A DNA stretch of 64,000 nucleotides from an uncultured Treponema sp. (GCA_947165895.1 CAMVCB010000005.1:310001-374000), one strand, 5' to 3'. Shown: positions 1 through 8,732, counted from the stretch's first letter. Notes: generated by a model not told the origin, from the letters alone. Program-made: numbers and translations.

Positions 1-38
1 CCAGCCGGGCAAGATATATCGCGGAATAAAAAAAATTG

Positions 39-47
39 TGTTATAAT
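39..47 (+). promoter_or_regulatory. Extended -10 promoter of the HAD lipoprotein gene
   Basis: TGTTATAAT is a perfect extended -10 (TG, one base, TATAAT) lying 22 bases before the start codon. An AGGAGG ribosome site follows at 56-61. No clear -35 is visible. Confidence 0.6.
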
Positions 48-69
48 TTTTTAAACAGGAGGCTTTATT

Positions 70-1122
70 ATGAAAAAAGCAGGAAAATTTTTTACGGTTC
101 TTTTTATTTCACTTGTAATGCTGTCATTTTTGAGCTGTGGCAAAAAAAGCTCAGAGTATTTCAAGCTGTGGAATGATTGTGATTCTTTAAAGGCTTTGAT
201 TGAATATGTTGAAGACGTAACAGATAAAAAATCACCGAACTACATTCCGGTTGAAGACAGAATCGTTACCTTTGATATGGACGGAACCTTTATCGGTGAG
301 CTTTATCCTTCCTATTTTGAATACAATATTCTTGAATACCGTGTTCTTGATGACCCGGATTATAAGGACAGGGCTTCTGAAAGTGAACTTTTTGCCGCAA
401 ATGCTATCAGGGATTTTGTAAGGAATGGAAAACCCCTTCCAGATCATTTTGATTTAATTCACGCCCGGGCGGCTGCAAAGGCTTATGCCGGAATGACTAT
501 TCCTGAGTTTGATGCTTACGTTAAAAACTTTGAAAAAAGGACTCCAAACGGATTTGAGGGTATGACTTATGCAGAATCTTTTTATAAGCCTATGCTGGAG
601 GTTTTTGATTATCTGACCGCCAATAACTTTACCTTTTATGTAATTTCGGGTTCTGACCGCTTTATCTGCCGCGCCCTTGTGGATTCTCTGGGCATTGAAC
701 CGAACCGCGTTATTGGTATGGATGTACTTTTAAAATCTGATAATCAGGGAGATGATGAGGGGGTAAATTATACTTATAAGACCACTGACAGACTTCTTAG
801 AACAGACGTCCTTCTTATCAAAAACCTTAAGACTAACAAGGTAAAAAATATTGCCCAGGAAATCGGAAAAGTGCCGGTTCTTTCCTTTGGAAACAGCGGA
901 GGCGATTCTGCAATGCACAATTACTGCCTTGCCAACACAAAATACAAGAGCCGGGCCTTTATGCTGATTGCCGATGATGATGAGGACGACCATGCCAACC
1001 GTGAAAAAGCCCTTAAGCTGGGCCAGCAGTGGAAGGAAGCCGGTTATGTTGTTATTTCCATGCGTGATGATTTTAAGACTATCTACGGCGAAAACGTAAA
1101 GAAGGTGGATTTTAAATTCTAG
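70..1122 (+). CDS. HAD-superfamily phosphatase-like lipoprotein
   Basis: Predicted exported lipoprotein of 350 residues with a haloacid-dehalogenase phosphatase fold. Residues 1-23 form a signal peptide ending in lipobox LSFLSC with Cys23 as the lipidation site. HAD motif I is FDMDGT at 68-73, with two Asp residues for nucleophile and acid/base. Motif II is ISGSDR, and a motif IV-like FGNSGGDS lies near residue 275. Such proteins hydrolyse small phosphomonoesters. The export signal suggests a periplasmic or surface nutrient phosphatase, but the substrate cannot be told. The start is supported by a strong AGGAGG ribosome site and an extended -10 promoter. It stands alone, with a differently organised gene following. 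Confidence 0.8.
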   Translation: MKKAGKFFTVLFISLVMLSFLSCGKKSSEYFKLWNDCDSLKALIEYVEDVTDKKSPNYIPVEDRIVTFDMDGTFIGELYPSYFEYNILEYRVLDDPDYKDRASESELFAANAIRDFVRNGKPLPDHFDLIHARAAAKAYAGMTIPEFDAYVKNFEKRTPNGFEGMTYAESFYKPMLEVFDYLTANNFTFYVISGSDRFICRALVDSLGIEPNRVIGMDVLLKSDNQGDDEGVNYTYKTTDRLLRTDVLLIKNLKTNKVKNIAQEIGKVPVLSFGNSGGDSAMHNYCLANTKYKSRAFMLIADDDEDDHANREKALKLGQQWKEAGYVVISMRDDFKTIYGENVKKVDFKF

Positions 1123-1176
1123 CTGAATAACGCTTTTTTCTTTCACTTCCGGCATTTTTGATGTTACATTTATTAG

Positions 1177-2103
1177 GTGAGTAATTTAAATTGGCATAGA
1201 GCCGGAATTGAAGAAATCGGGCTTTTGCAGAAAGTAGCTGTTAATAACGGAGTTTTTGCAAATAATTACAGTGCAGTTAATTCCTTTTTATATGCAAAAA
1301 AATATGATTCTCAGATTGCACTCTGGAATGACTGGATTTTTGAAAAATATTATGTAACAGGCGAAACTTCCATAGCCTTTCCTCACCGGATTGACGGAAA
1401 AAACAGCGGTGCAGGGGAGGCTCTTTCCCTTCTTGTGGAGGATGCAAAGCAGAATGGAAAGCCCTGCATTTTCAGAAATATCACCGCAGAAGAAAAAGAG
1501 CTTTTACTCGAAAATTTCACTGCTACAAAAATTGAAGAAGCTCCAGACCTCAGCGATTACATTTACAATCAGAATGATCTGGCAGAGCTTCCAGGTTCAA
1601 AATACAGCAAAAAACGAAATCATGTTAATCAGTTCAGAAAAAAATACCCTGATTTCCATCTGGAGCTTATTACTCCTGAAAACTTTAAGACCGTCTGCGA
1701 GCTTGAAAAAAAATGGTTTTCTGAAAGCTCAGAAAGTCTTGATTTGCGCCAGGAAGCAGAAATTATCTGTATGGCCCTGCAAAATTTTGAAGAGCTGGAA
1801 CTTAAGGCCGGAATGAAGGGGGGAATCCTTTTCGCGGGTGACCAGCCTGCCGCCTTCTGCCTTTCCAGCACTCTGAGCCCGGAAGTAACAGACATTCATT
1901 TTGAAAAATGCCTGTCTTCTTTTGCCCGTGACGGCGGCTATGCAGTCATCAATAATGAATATGCAAAAACCATTACAACAAAATATATAAACAGGGAGGA
2001 GGATTTAGGTATTGAAGGCCTTCGTAAAGCAAAGCGCTCTTATTACCCGGAAATCCTCCTTCCAAAGTTTAATGTTGAAGTGAAATCTGGTTCGAAAGCA
2101 TAA
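1177..2103 (+). CDS. DUF2156 (phosphatidylglycerol lysyltransferase C-terminal-like) protein
   Basis: A 308-residue cytoplasmic protein of the DUF2156 family, which has a tandem GNAT-like fold related to the C-terminal domain of MprF/LPG synthases. Recognisable marks are the early hydrophobic F-SF-Y pattern, KYSKKRNHVNQF near the middle, and the terminal YINREEDLGIEGLRKAK, which is typical of the family. Known relatives transfer aminoacyl groups to lipids, but short stand-alone members are uncharacterised, so no substrate is assigned. The GTG start has no Shine-Dalgarno sequence. A -10-like TACATT preceded by TG ends 6 bases before it, suggesting a leaderless message. Confidence 0.8.
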   Translation: MSNLNWHRAGIEEIGLLQKVAVNNGVFANNYSAVNSFLYAKKYDSQIALWNDWIFEKYYVTGETSIAFPHRIDGKNSGAGEALSLLVEDAKQNGKPCIFRNITAEEKELLLENFTATKIEEAPDLSDYIYNQNDLAELPGSKYSKKRNHVNQFRKKYPDFHLELITPENFKTVCELEKKWFSESSESLDLRQEAEIICMALQNFEELELKAGMKGGILFAGDQPAAFCLSSTLSPEVTDIHFEKCLSSFARDGGYAVINNEYAKTITTKYINREEDLGIEGLRKAKRSYYPEILLPKFNVEVKSGSKA

Positions 2104-2134
2104 GTCTTTTTGAAGGAAAGCTTTTCTACAGCTT

Positions 2135-3106
2135 CTACTGTTGAGAAGCTTTAGCCTCATTCCAGAAGTTATCTTCTTCCTTAAGATGGTCGTGATCCAT
2201 AGGAATATTGTTTTCGGACATCTTTTTTTCTACATAGGTGAAGCGGTCGTAAAACTTCTTGTTTGTGCGCGACAGGGCAGTTTCCGGGTCTACGCCAAGC
2301 TTTCGGGCATAGTTTACCACGGCAAACAAAAGGTCTCCGATTTCTTCTTCAAGATGAAGCTGGGCCTTATTCAGGCTTTCCGGGGCGCGGACAGTAAAAG
2401 CTTCCGGACTTTTCTGAGCTTCTGAGCTGGAGCCTGCAGGGCTTCCTTTTGCGCCCGCCTTAGTAAGCTCTTCCCGCAAGGCAAGCTTGGCTTCTTTTAC
2501 TTCCCCGAATTCTTCTTCAATTTTTTCTTCAACCAGCTTCGGGCTGTCCCAGTCAAAGCCTTTCTTTGCAGCCTTTTTCTGAAGCTTGCAGGCTCTCAAA
2601 AGCGGAGGAAAGCCCTGTGGAACTTCGTCCAGAATAGAAGCTCCCTTACGGCCTTCTACATTCTGTTTGATTCTGTCCCACTGGTTCAAAACTTCTTCGC
2701 CGGTTCTAACCTCTTCTTTTGCCTCGCTGGCTCCTTCGCTCTGAGGAAAAACATGAGGATGACGGCGGATAAGCTTGTCTGCAAGCTCTGTTAGAACTTC
2801 CGCCACCTTAAAGCGTCCTTCCTGCTCATACATATAGGAAATCATCGAAGCATTTAAGAATACGTCGCCAAGCTCTTCCTTTGCGTGCCCTGCATCATTT
2901 TGAGAAATTGCGTCTACAGCCTCAAAGGTTTCTTCTATTAAATCCCGGCGCATGGAAAGGGGAGTCTGTTCCCTGTCCCAGGGGCAGCCACCCTTAGCCC
3001 TCAAGGTCTGAATTGTCTTAAAAAAATATGAAAAGGCGTCTGTGGTTTCCCTCGTAATTTGTTCGTTTACGCCTGTGCTTAATGCGTCTTCTAGTTTCGT
3101 ATTCAT
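2135..3106 (-). CDS. mazG: MazG-type nucleoside triphosphate pyrophosphohydrolase
   Basis: House-cleaning all-alpha NTP pyrophosphatase that hydrolyses (d)NTPs to NMP and PPi. The first MazG domain has GCPWDREQTP and the metal-binding pattern IEETFEAVDAI followed by EELGDVFLN. The second has LEEEIGDLLFAVVNYAR. At 323 residues it is about 60 longer than E. coli MazG (263). The extra length lies mostly in a low-complexity insert rich in Ala, Gly, Ser and Pro at roughly residues 210-245, just before the second catalytic helix. It is the last gene of hisH-hisF-mazG, starting 2 bases after the hisF stop, so it is probably co-transcribed. Confidence 0.93.
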   Translation of the reverse strand: MNTKLEDALSTGVNEQITRETTDAFSYFFKTIQTLRAKGGCPWDREQTPLSMRRDLIEETFEAVDAISQNDAGHAKEELGDVFLNASMISYMYEQEGRFKVAEVLTELADKLIRRHPHVFPQSEGASEAKEEVRTGEEVLNQWDRIKQNVEGRKGASILDEVPQGFPPLLRACKLQKKAAKKGFDWDSPKLVEEKIEEEFGEVKEAKLALREELTKAGAKGSPAGSSSEAQKSPEAFTVRAPESLNKAQLHLEEEIGDLLFAVVNYARKLGVDPETALSRTNKKFYDRFTYVEKKMSENNIPMDHDHLKEEDNFWNEAKASQQ

Positions 3107-3108
3107 GT

Positions 3109-3873
3109 TTATTGTCTCACCGGAACCCCAAGTTTATCCAGCTCTTCCTTAATGCTGCCTACAGTATAAGCGCCCGAATGAACCATTGTGGCAATCAGGG
3201 CTGCGTCTGCTTTTCCTTCCTTAAGAACATCAGCCATATGCTGTGGAGTTCCGCCTCCGCCCGAAGCAATTACCGGAACGGCAACGTTTTCCGCAATCAT
3301 TCTTGTAAGGGGGATTTCGTAGCCGTTTTTAGTTCCGTCAGCGTCAATCGAGTTCAAAACGATTTCCCCGGCACCAAGTTCAACTGCTTTTTTTGCCCAT
3401 GCAAGTGCGTCTAAATCAGTTTTTACCCGGCCTCCGTTGATGTAAACCCGGTAGCCGCTTGGCATCTGGGAATCTCTAGCCGCATCCATTCCAAGCACAA
3501 TGCACTGGTTTCCAAAAATGCGGGCCCCCTCTGTTATCAGCCCCGGATTTTTTACCGCCTGACTGTTCAGACTTACCTTTTCGGCACCCGCAAGAATGGT
3601 CGAACGGATATCTTCTATTGTACCAATTCCGCCGCCAACGCAGAAAGGAATGAAAACCTGCGAGGCAACCTTTGCAATCAAATCAAGAATAGGGCCCCGG
3701 CCCCGCGCAGAAGCAATAATGTCATAAAAAACAAGCTCGTCAACGCCCTGACGGTAATATTCAGCCGCCATTTCAACCGGGTCTCCAATATCAATATTAT
3801 TCTGAAACTTAACGCCCTTAGTGGTGCGTCCGTCCTTTACATCCAGACAAACAATAATTCTTTTTTTCAGCAT
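3109..3873 (-). CDS. hisF: Imidazole glycerol phosphate synthase cyclase subunit HisF
   Basis: TIM-barrel cyclase of histidine biosynthesis. It uses ammonia from HisH to convert PRFAR to imidazole glycerol phosphate and AICAR. It opens with RIIVCLDVKDGR, carrying catalytic Asp11. The second catalytic Asp is in SIDADGTKNGY. Both phosphate-binding loops, FCVGGGIG and IASGGGG, are present. At 254 residues it is the normal family length. The gene begins almost at the end of hisH, with one base between stop and start, matching their complex. No other his gene lies in the window. Confidence 0.96.
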   Translation of the reverse strand: MLKKRIIVCLDVKDGRTTKGVKFQNNIDIGDPVEMAAEYYRQGVDELVFYDIIASARGRGPILDLIAKVASQVFIPFCVGGGIGTIEDIRSTILAGAEKVSLNSQAVKNPGLITEGARIFGNQCIVLGMDAARDSQMPSGYRVYINGGRVKTDLDALAWAKKAVELGAGEIVLNSIDADGTKNGYEIPLTRMIAENVAVPVIASGGGGTPQHMADVLKEGKADAALIATMVHSGAYTVGSIKEELDKLGVPVRQ

Positions 3874-3874
3874 A

Positions 3875-4498
3875 TTACATCCCGCAGAAATTCTTAAGTA
3901 TCTTTAACCCTTCCTCGCCGGATTTTTCCGGGTGGAACTGGCAGGCAAAAATATTTCCGCTCTGAATTACAGCCGGAACTTCAATTCCGTGTTCTGCACT
4001 TGCCTTGATTACATTTTCGTCTTCCGGGCAGATTACGTATGAATGGACAAAATAAAAATCTGAACCTTCTTTTACTCCCTGCAAAATAGGGGAGCCACCG
4101 TGCTTTACAGTCAGGTTATTCCAGCCAATCTGCGGAATCTTAAAGCCTTCCTTAGAAAGTCCCGCCTTTATCGATTCAAAATAGCGGATTTTTCCTTTAA
4201 TAAGGCCAAGACACTTTGTGTTTCCTTCTTCGCTCCAGTCAAAAATAATCTGGGAGCCCAGGCAGATTCCAAGCAGAGGAATACCTTCCTTACATTTTCG
4301 CTTCAAAAATTCATCAAAGCCGGTTTCTTTAAGCTGAGTCATGGCATAAGCCGCCTCTCCCACTCCCGGGAAAATCAGCTTGTCGCAGTTTTCCAGCTCT
4401 TCCGGCTTTTTAGAAAGCACAAAATCAATTCCAAGACTTTTTAGCGCGCGTTCCACACTTGTAATGTTTCCGGCGTTGTAATCAACAATTCCAATCAT
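3875..4498 (-). CDS. hisH: Imidazole glycerol phosphate synthase glutaminase subunit HisH
   Basis: Class I glutamine amidotransferase that supplies ammonia to HisF. It starts IGIVDYNAGN. The nucleophile elbow is LLGICLGSQ with the catalytic Cys, and the His-Glu pair lies in CQFHPEKSG near the C terminus. Length of 207 residues is normal. It is the first gene of hisH-hisF-mazG. The start has no ribosome site. A weak -10 (TAATCT) ends 7 bases upstream, so translation may be leaderless. Confidence 0.96.
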   Translation of the reverse strand: MIGIVDYNAGNITSVERALKSLGIDFVLSKKPEELENCDKLIFPGVGEAAYAMTQLKETGFDEFLKRKCKEGIPLLGICLGSQIIFDWSEEGNTKCLGLIKGKIRYFESIKAGLSKEGFKIPQIGWNNLTVKHGGSPILQGVKEGSDFYFVHSYVICPEDENVIKASAEHGIEVPAVIQSGNIFACQFHPEKSGEEGLKILKNFCGM

Positions 4499-4567
4499 GG
4501 TTGAAAGATTACTTTAATGTTTTTTTAGTTGCAAGTGCATTTTGTATATTTTTTTACTTTATAAGCC

Positions 4568-4573
4568 GATAAT
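4568..4573 (+). promoter_or_regulatory. Candidate leaderless -10 box of the small membrane protein gene
   Basis: GATAAT ends 6 bases before the ATG. That places the predicted transcription start at or within a base or two of the start codon. No Shine-Dalgarno sequence is present. Confidence 0.45.
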
Positions 4574-4579
4574 CATTTT

Positions 4580-4828
4580 ATGAATGTGAATTATATAGAG
4601 CTGATTTTAGGCGTTATAAAAGATATCCGGGTGATTCTTACAATAGTTGCCGCCCTTTTTATCATAGAGTTTGCGGGCTTTGTTACTTCATACAAAAAAA
4701 AGGCTCCCAAACCTAAAAAGGCAAAGGCGGCTAAGGCTGCCCCGGCTCCCGCACCTGCACCCGCCCCCGCAGAGGGTGGAGAAGGGGGAGGTGGAGCCGA
4801 CGCTGCTGCTGCTCCTGACAAGGGCTGA
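4580..4828 (+). CDS. Small single-pass membrane protein with Ala/Pro/Gly tail
   Basis: An 82-residue protein of unknown function. Residues 5-35 include one hydrophobic membrane segment (about 18-34). A basic stretch of KKKAPKPKKAKAAKAA follows, then an alternating Ala-Pro run, a Gly-rich acidic patch and a short alanine run. The arrangement suggests an inner-membrane anchor with a flexible tail on the cytoplasmic, positively charged side. An antisense frame here is only the mirror of the GC-rich tail. It sits divergently from hisH and converges on recQ. Coding is supported by the intact membrane segment and positively charged flank, not by homology. Confidence 0.6.
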   Translation: MNVNYIELILGVIKDIRVILTIVAALFIIEFAGFVTSYKKKAPKPKKAKAAKAAPAPAPAPAPAEGGEGGGGADAAAAPDKG

Positions 4829-4927
4829 CATAAAGTCTGTCTTTCCAAAGAATTCTGCCCTTTCGGATTTTACCGCTTTCTAAAAGCTGGGAAAGAATTT
4901 CTGACAGATCGGAATGAGTCCATATTC

Positions 4928-6370
4928 TCATTCCGATTTTTTTAACGCTTTCTTCATTAAAAAAGCTTCCAGCTCCGATTCAATTTCTTCAATAGTATAA
5001 AAGCCCCTGTATTTTCTTATGAGCTTTAGTGCCTGCTCAAAATCAGTCAGCTGCCTTTTTATTTTTCTTCCATCCTTTTCAGCCCGCCTTGCCAGACACA
5101 AATCACAGCCCTGACAGTAAGCTTCTTCTGCACCAAGGGCATCTAAAAGCACCTGCCGCCTGCAATCCTGACTTTCTGCAAAATTCATCATGGCCGCCTG
5201 TCTGGAGAATTTTTCATAAACAGAATATTTCAGGCTGTCAGAAAGACTCCATAAAAGAATTGCCTTTGCTATGCTTCCGTCCCTGCCGCCCCGTCCTGCC
5301 TCCTGAATATAGGCCTCGGCTGTTTGAGCTGCCTCTAAATGCACTACGGTTTTTATATCCTTTTTATCTACGCCCATGCCGTATGCGCAGGTGGCACATA
5401 AAATCCCGTCCCGGGACTGATAAAACCATTTTTCAACGCTTTCCTTTTCTTCTTTTTCGAGTCCCGCATGATAAAACTTTGCAGTGCCCCCTCCAAGACA
5501 GGCGTTCAGTTCCTCTGCCATTTCCTGGGTTTTTGACCTAGTACCGCAGAAAATTATCATAGGGCGCTCTTCCTCTTTTGCAAGCAGTAGGGCTTCCTTC
5601 ATTTTTGCGGCGCATTTTCTCACGTAATAGTGGATGTTAGGCCTGTCGCTTTCACTTCGGACAATGTGGGCTTGCCCCTTAAAAAGGATTTCAGAAACCC
5701 GGGAAAGTACTCCGGGGGAGGCTGTTGCAGTAAATGCCGTTATTACCGGCGGATTTATTTTTTCTATCACCTTCCCAAGCTCAAGGTATGATGGCCTGAA
5801 GGAATCTCCCCACTCACTTACGCAGTGAGCTTCATCAATGGCAATGTGCTTAATTCCGGCCTTGCAAAGCTGGTCTACAAGGCTCTGGCTTTGCAGCACT
5901 TCAGGATTTGCAAGAATGATTTTTGCACCGCCCGGCCCCTTATCCATGATTTTCTGAAAATTAGACTGCCTTTCTTCCTCTGTCTGTCCCCCGCGAAAAA
6001 CCACACACCTCAGACTGCCTTCTTCCATGCGCCTCTGCTGGTCAGTCATCAGGGCAAGAAGGGGGTAAATTACAAGACTGGGGCCGTCTAAAAGCAGGGC
6101 CGGAATCTGAAAGCAGAGGGATTTTCCTGCCCCTGTAGGCAGGAGCACAATCTGCCTGCCACGGCAAAATGAATCATCTTCTTTTTGAAAAAAATCCTGT
6201 CTTTCCTGGTCCGAAAATTCCGCAAGTTTTTTCTTACATTCGTAGGCCTGTAAAATATTTTCCACCACCATGCGCTGCCAGGGGTAGAGGTATTTTATTC
6301 CGAAGTTTTCTTCCGCTGTTTTTGTGATTAAGTCCGGCTCTTTTCTTTCTTCTGTATTAATATCTTCCAT
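4928..6370 (-). CDS. recQ: RecQ-family ATP-dependent DNA helicase
   Basis: Superfamily 2 3'-5' DNA helicase of recombinational repair. Visible are the Walker A region LPTGAGKSLCFQIPA, the DEAH box (AIDEAHCVSEWGDSFRPSY), motif III TAFTATA, motif V CATCAYGMGVDKKD and motif VI QEAGRGGRDG with the arginine finger. A four-cysteine zinc module (CRRQVLL...CQGCDLC) follows. No HRDC domain is present, giving a short 480-residue RecQ. I chose the ATG that begins MEDINTEERK. An in-frame ATG 12 codons upstream (base 6406) is possible, but neither has a ribosome site, and a CATATT -10-like sequence lies 6 bases before the chosen start. Confidence 0.9.
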   Translation of the reverse strand: MEDINTEERKEPDLITKTAEENFGIKYLYPWQRMVVENILQAYECKKKLAEFSDQERQDFFQKEDDSFCRGRQIVLLPTGAGKSLCFQIPALLLDGPSLVIYPLLALMTDQQRRMEEGSLRCVVFRGGQTEEERQSNFQKIMDKGPGGAKIILANPEVLQSQSLVDQLCKAGIKHIAIDEAHCVSEWGDSFRPSYLELGKVIEKINPPVITAFTATASPGVLSRVSEILFKGQAHIVRSESDRPNIHYYVRKCAAKMKEALLLAKEEERPMIIFCGTRSKTQEMAEELNACLGGGTAKFYHAGLEKEEKESVEKWFYQSRDGILCATCAYGMGVDKKDIKTVVHLEAAQTAEAYIQEAGRGGRDGSIAKAILLWSLSDSLKYSVYEKFSRQAAMMNFAESQDCRRQVLLDALGAEEAYCQGCDLCLARRAEKDGRKIKRQLTDFEQALKLIRKYRGFYTIEEIESELEAFLMKKALKKSE

Positions 6371-6425
6371 ATATATAATATGGATTTTTTTTACAAATTC
6401 CGGCAATAAATTGAGAAAAATTAAG

Positions 6426-6451
6426 CAAAAAAATCGTGATTATTTTAATCA
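6426..6451 (-). terminator. Intrinsic terminator of the OmpA-like gene
   Basis: On the minus strand TGATTA-AAA-TAATCA forms a 6-bp stem, followed three bases later by seven T. It lies about 10 bases after the OmpA-like stop. Confidence 0.65.
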
Positions 6452-6460
6452 GGAGACAGA

Positions 6461-7705
6461 CTAATCCGCAAGAATGATTTCTACGCGGCGGTTCTTTTTT
6501 CTTCCCTCTTCTGTTGCATCAGATGCAATCGGCTCTGTGGCTCCCTTGCCCTGGGTAAAGATGTGCAGCTTGTCGCGGACCCCAAGATTTATCAGGTAGT
6601 TTGCAACGGCTTCAGCCCTCTGTTCAGAAAGGATTTTTCTGTTTTCGGCTGTGCCCCGGTTTGCTGTGTGGCCTGTAATCAAAAGGTCGTTTGAATATTC
6701 TTTAAGAAGGCTGCCGATTTTCTGCAGTTTTTCCTTTTCCTTTGGAAGAAGGACATTTGAATCCGGCTCAAACTGAATGTTTTCCAGGCTGATTGTAAGG
6801 CCCCGGTTTCCCTTTACGATGTTTATGTTTTCAAGTTCAAGGTCGTTGATTTTTTCCTGAAGCTTTTCTACAGTCGCTTCATTGTTTACAGATTTATAAT
6901 CCAGCACCTCTCCGTGGGCTGAGCTTTTGAAGGTGTAGGAAACTCCGCTTATATCCATCATCCGAATCATAAAACTTTCGATGTAATGATCTATTTCGCC
7001 TTTTTCCCTGTCCCACCAGATTTTCTGCCGGGCAAAGCCGCTGGCTCCGGCATAAGTTCCGCTTTCTATTGTACGGCGGGCCAGTGCCTGTGAAAACTCG
7101 TAATAAACGTCGATGACGTTCATGTTTACGCCGTCAACAATTTCGTCGCCAAGATAGGTGTAGGTGGCAGTGAAGGGGATTGTGATTGCTTCTGTCATTG
7201 AAAACATCTTGCGGCAGTCGTGAACTTCCTTTCCTGCTGCCTGCCAGCTTTCCCCTATTTTTACAGGCTCCTTGGGAAAGCAGGGAATATTCTGCACGGT
7301 AGGAAGATAGTCATTATCAGGATTTAAGATTTCACCGTTTTTTGTTCGGGTTACGTTTACAAAATCCTCTTCGCCCCAGTTCAAAAGCTTTCCGCTCACG
7401 CTCATAAGATAGTTTTCGGTTGTCATGTAGTGGGTGTGGAGCTTTGCGCTTCCGTCTTCATTTACGTCTGTAACGGTAGTAGCCGTACGGTTTACAATCT
7501 GAGTGCGGTTGTTAAGCCTTCCGTTTAAGTAAGCTTCCTCTTCTATAGTAGAAATGTGAAGGGAAGATTCGCCCTTTTTCTGGCGGAATTCAAAAAGCAC
7601 TCCGTCAGAGTCAGCATTTTTAGCAGCTGCCTGTCCGTAAATGGGCGCGTAAAGGGCAAGAATAACAAAAAAAAGAATTACAGGATAAATAAATGACTTC
7701 TTCAT
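6461..7705 (-). CDS. OmpA-family envelope protein with N-terminal beta domain
   Basis: Exported 414-residue protein with a cleavable signal peptide (residues 1-25, ending IYGQAAA). Residues 30-270 form an uncharacterised beta-rich domain. A short coiled coil lies near 275-295, and the C-terminal 115 residues are an OmpA peptidoglycan-binding domain. Within that domain IQFEPDSNVLLP, LLITGHTANRGTAENRKILSE (shared OmpA core with the Asp-equivalent and Arg region) and GRKKNRRVEI are recognisable. It probably ties the periplasm or outer membrane to peptidoglycan, like treponemal TP0624-type proteins (recalled, not checked). No ribosome site precedes the ATG, and GATAAT ends 6 bases upstream, suggesting a leaderless message. 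Confidence 0.85.
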   Translation of the reverse strand: MKKSFIYPVILFFVILALYAPIYGQAAAKNADSDGVLFEFRQKKGESSLHISTIEEEAYLNGRLNNRTQIVNRTATTVTDVNEDGSAKLHTHYMTTENYLMSVSGKLLNWGEEDFVNVTRTKNGEILNPDNDYLPTVQNIPCFPKEPVKIGESWQAAGKEVHDCRKMFSMTEAITIPFTATYTYLGDEIVDGVNMNVIDVYYEFSQALARRTIESGTYAGASGFARQKIWWDREKGEIDHYIESFMIRMMDISGVSYTFKSSAHGEVLDYKSVNNEATVEKLQEKINDLELENINIVKGNRGLTISLENIQFEPDSNVLLPKEKEKLQKIGSLLKEYSNDLLITGHTANRGTAENRKILSEQRAEAVANYLINLGVRDKLHIFTQGKGATEPIASDATEEGRKKNRRVEIILAD

Positions 7706-7711
7706 GCTTTT

Positions 7712-7717
7712 ATTATC
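7712..7717 (-). promoter_or_regulatory. Candidate leaderless -10 box of the OmpA-like gene
   Basis: GATAAT on the minus strand is followed by AAAAGC and the ATG. A start of transcription 6-7 bases downstream would coincide with the start codon. Confidence 0.5.
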
Positions 7718-7749
7718 GGAAACATGGCAAAAAGTTTAAAATCTATTGT

Positions 7750-7778
7750 TTGACAAGTAAAAAATCCTCACTTACAAT
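7750..7778 (+). promoter_or_regulatory. Sigma-70 promoter of the lipoprotein cluster
   Basis: Consensus TTGACA, an exact 17-base spacer and TACAAT. The predicted start is about 7785, giving a leader of roughly 38 bases that ends in AGGAGG before the ATG at 7823. It is the best-looking housekeeping promoter in the window. Confidence 0.75.
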
Positions 7779-7822
7779 AAAAATGACTTGTTATATTATT
7801 ATTTGTTATTACAGGAGGAATT

Positions 7823-8677
7823 ATGAAAAAGATTACTGGTAAATTACTGGCTGCCCTGATGGTATCCCTGTTTTTCTTTGCCTCTTGTTCCAATGGTTCT
7901 GACAGCGGTTCTTCAGGTGGTGGTGGAGGAGGCGGAGTTGATCCAGAGCCTTATGTACCTGCAGAAGATCCGGTAATAGAAGACGGAACATATTTTTATG
8001 GAAAAAATACAACTATTGAAATTAAGGCAAATTCCAAAGGAAAATCTGACGGATATATTTATCTGAAGGAATATGTTGATTATCAGGCCTATGTGAACGA
8101 AGGTTCTACTGGAGCAGATGATGATATTTACGAAAAAGCCTGGCGCCGTGCCTATACCGTTGAATGGCTGGGAAGTACTCCCGCAAGAAAGGTTGTTGGT
8201 ATAGATGGATTTACTTATTATTTCTATCCATATAGTTCTTTTGTCAAGATTGTGAGAGTAAAAGGCAGTTCATCTTCATCATATTCATCGTCTTCAAACC
8301 TTACAAAAGCTACTGATGATGTAAAAGCAAGGCTGGCTTTACCTGATGCGAGTGCTACTTACATTTCTGATGATAAATATGATGATGAAAATTATCTTTA
8401 TGTTGTTTTTTCTGCTGATTTAAAGACAGTTACTTTTTATAAGGATACAAGCGATTCTGCAACACTTGATGATAATAATAAAATCGGTGATATGCAGAAT
8501 CAGAAATGGCTTTTTTCAAGCACTGCTGTCAGGGCATCAAATGGTGACTGGGAGGTTACTGTAAGAAAATCTGGTACAGACAAATTTATTGTTGTAAAAA
8601 ACGATAAAGAAACTTCTGGCTCTGACAGTAAAACATCCAGTGTCAAATGTGTAAAAAAGACGGCCAACTACAACTAA
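7823..8677 (+). CDS. Lipoprotein of unknown function
   Basis: A 284-residue lipoprotein. The signal peptide ends in FFFASCSNGS with the lipidated Cys near residue 21. A flexible Gly/Ser linker with seven consecutive glycines follows, then a soluble domain of about 240 residues. That domain is rich in Tyr, Asp and Ser, with YIYLKEYVDYQAYV and a serine-rich stretch SSSSYSSSS near 150. I do not recognise it. The CSNGS start of the mature protein is shared with the next two lipoproteins. An AGGAGG ribosome site and a consensus promoter support the start. A terminator follows directly. Confidence 0.8.
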   Translation: MKKITGKLLAALMVSLFFFASCSNGSDSGSSGGGGGGGVDPEPYVPAEDPVIEDGTYFYGKNTTIEIKANSKGKSDGYIYLKEYVDYQAYVNEGSTGADDDIYEKAWRRAYTVEWLGSTPARKVVGIDGFTYYFYPYSSFVKIVRVKGSSSSSYSSSSNLTKATDDVKARLALPDASATYISDDKYDDENYLYVVFSADLKTVTFYKDTSDSATLDDNNKIGDMQNQKWLFSSTAVRASNGDWEVTVRKSGTDKFIVVKNDKETSGSDSKTSSVKCVKKTANYN

Positions 8678-8690
8678 TTAAATTAATTTC

Positions 8691-8732
8691 AAAAAGTGTT
8701 CCTTTCCTCAGCCGGTAAGGAACACTTTTTTT
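8691..8732 (+). terminator. Intrinsic terminator, possibly an attenuator for the next genes
   Basis: AAAAAGTGTTCC pairs with GGAACACTTTTTTT around a 16-base loop. The stem is 9-12 bp with a seven-T tail. The tail ends 3 bases before the ribosome site of the next lipoprotein gene, so no promoter fits between them. Transcription of the two downstream genes probably depends on read-through. Confidence 0.8.

Noticed and set aside
4591-4848. Antisense 85-codon frame over the small membrane protein
   Set aside because: It is the mirror of the repetitive Ala/Pro tail, whereas the plus strand has a proper membrane segment and promoter.
8270-8300. Serine-codon repeat suspected as a phase-variable tract
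   Set aside because: The TCA/TCG units are mixed and few, so slippage would be unlikely. It looks like an ordinary Ser-rich linker.
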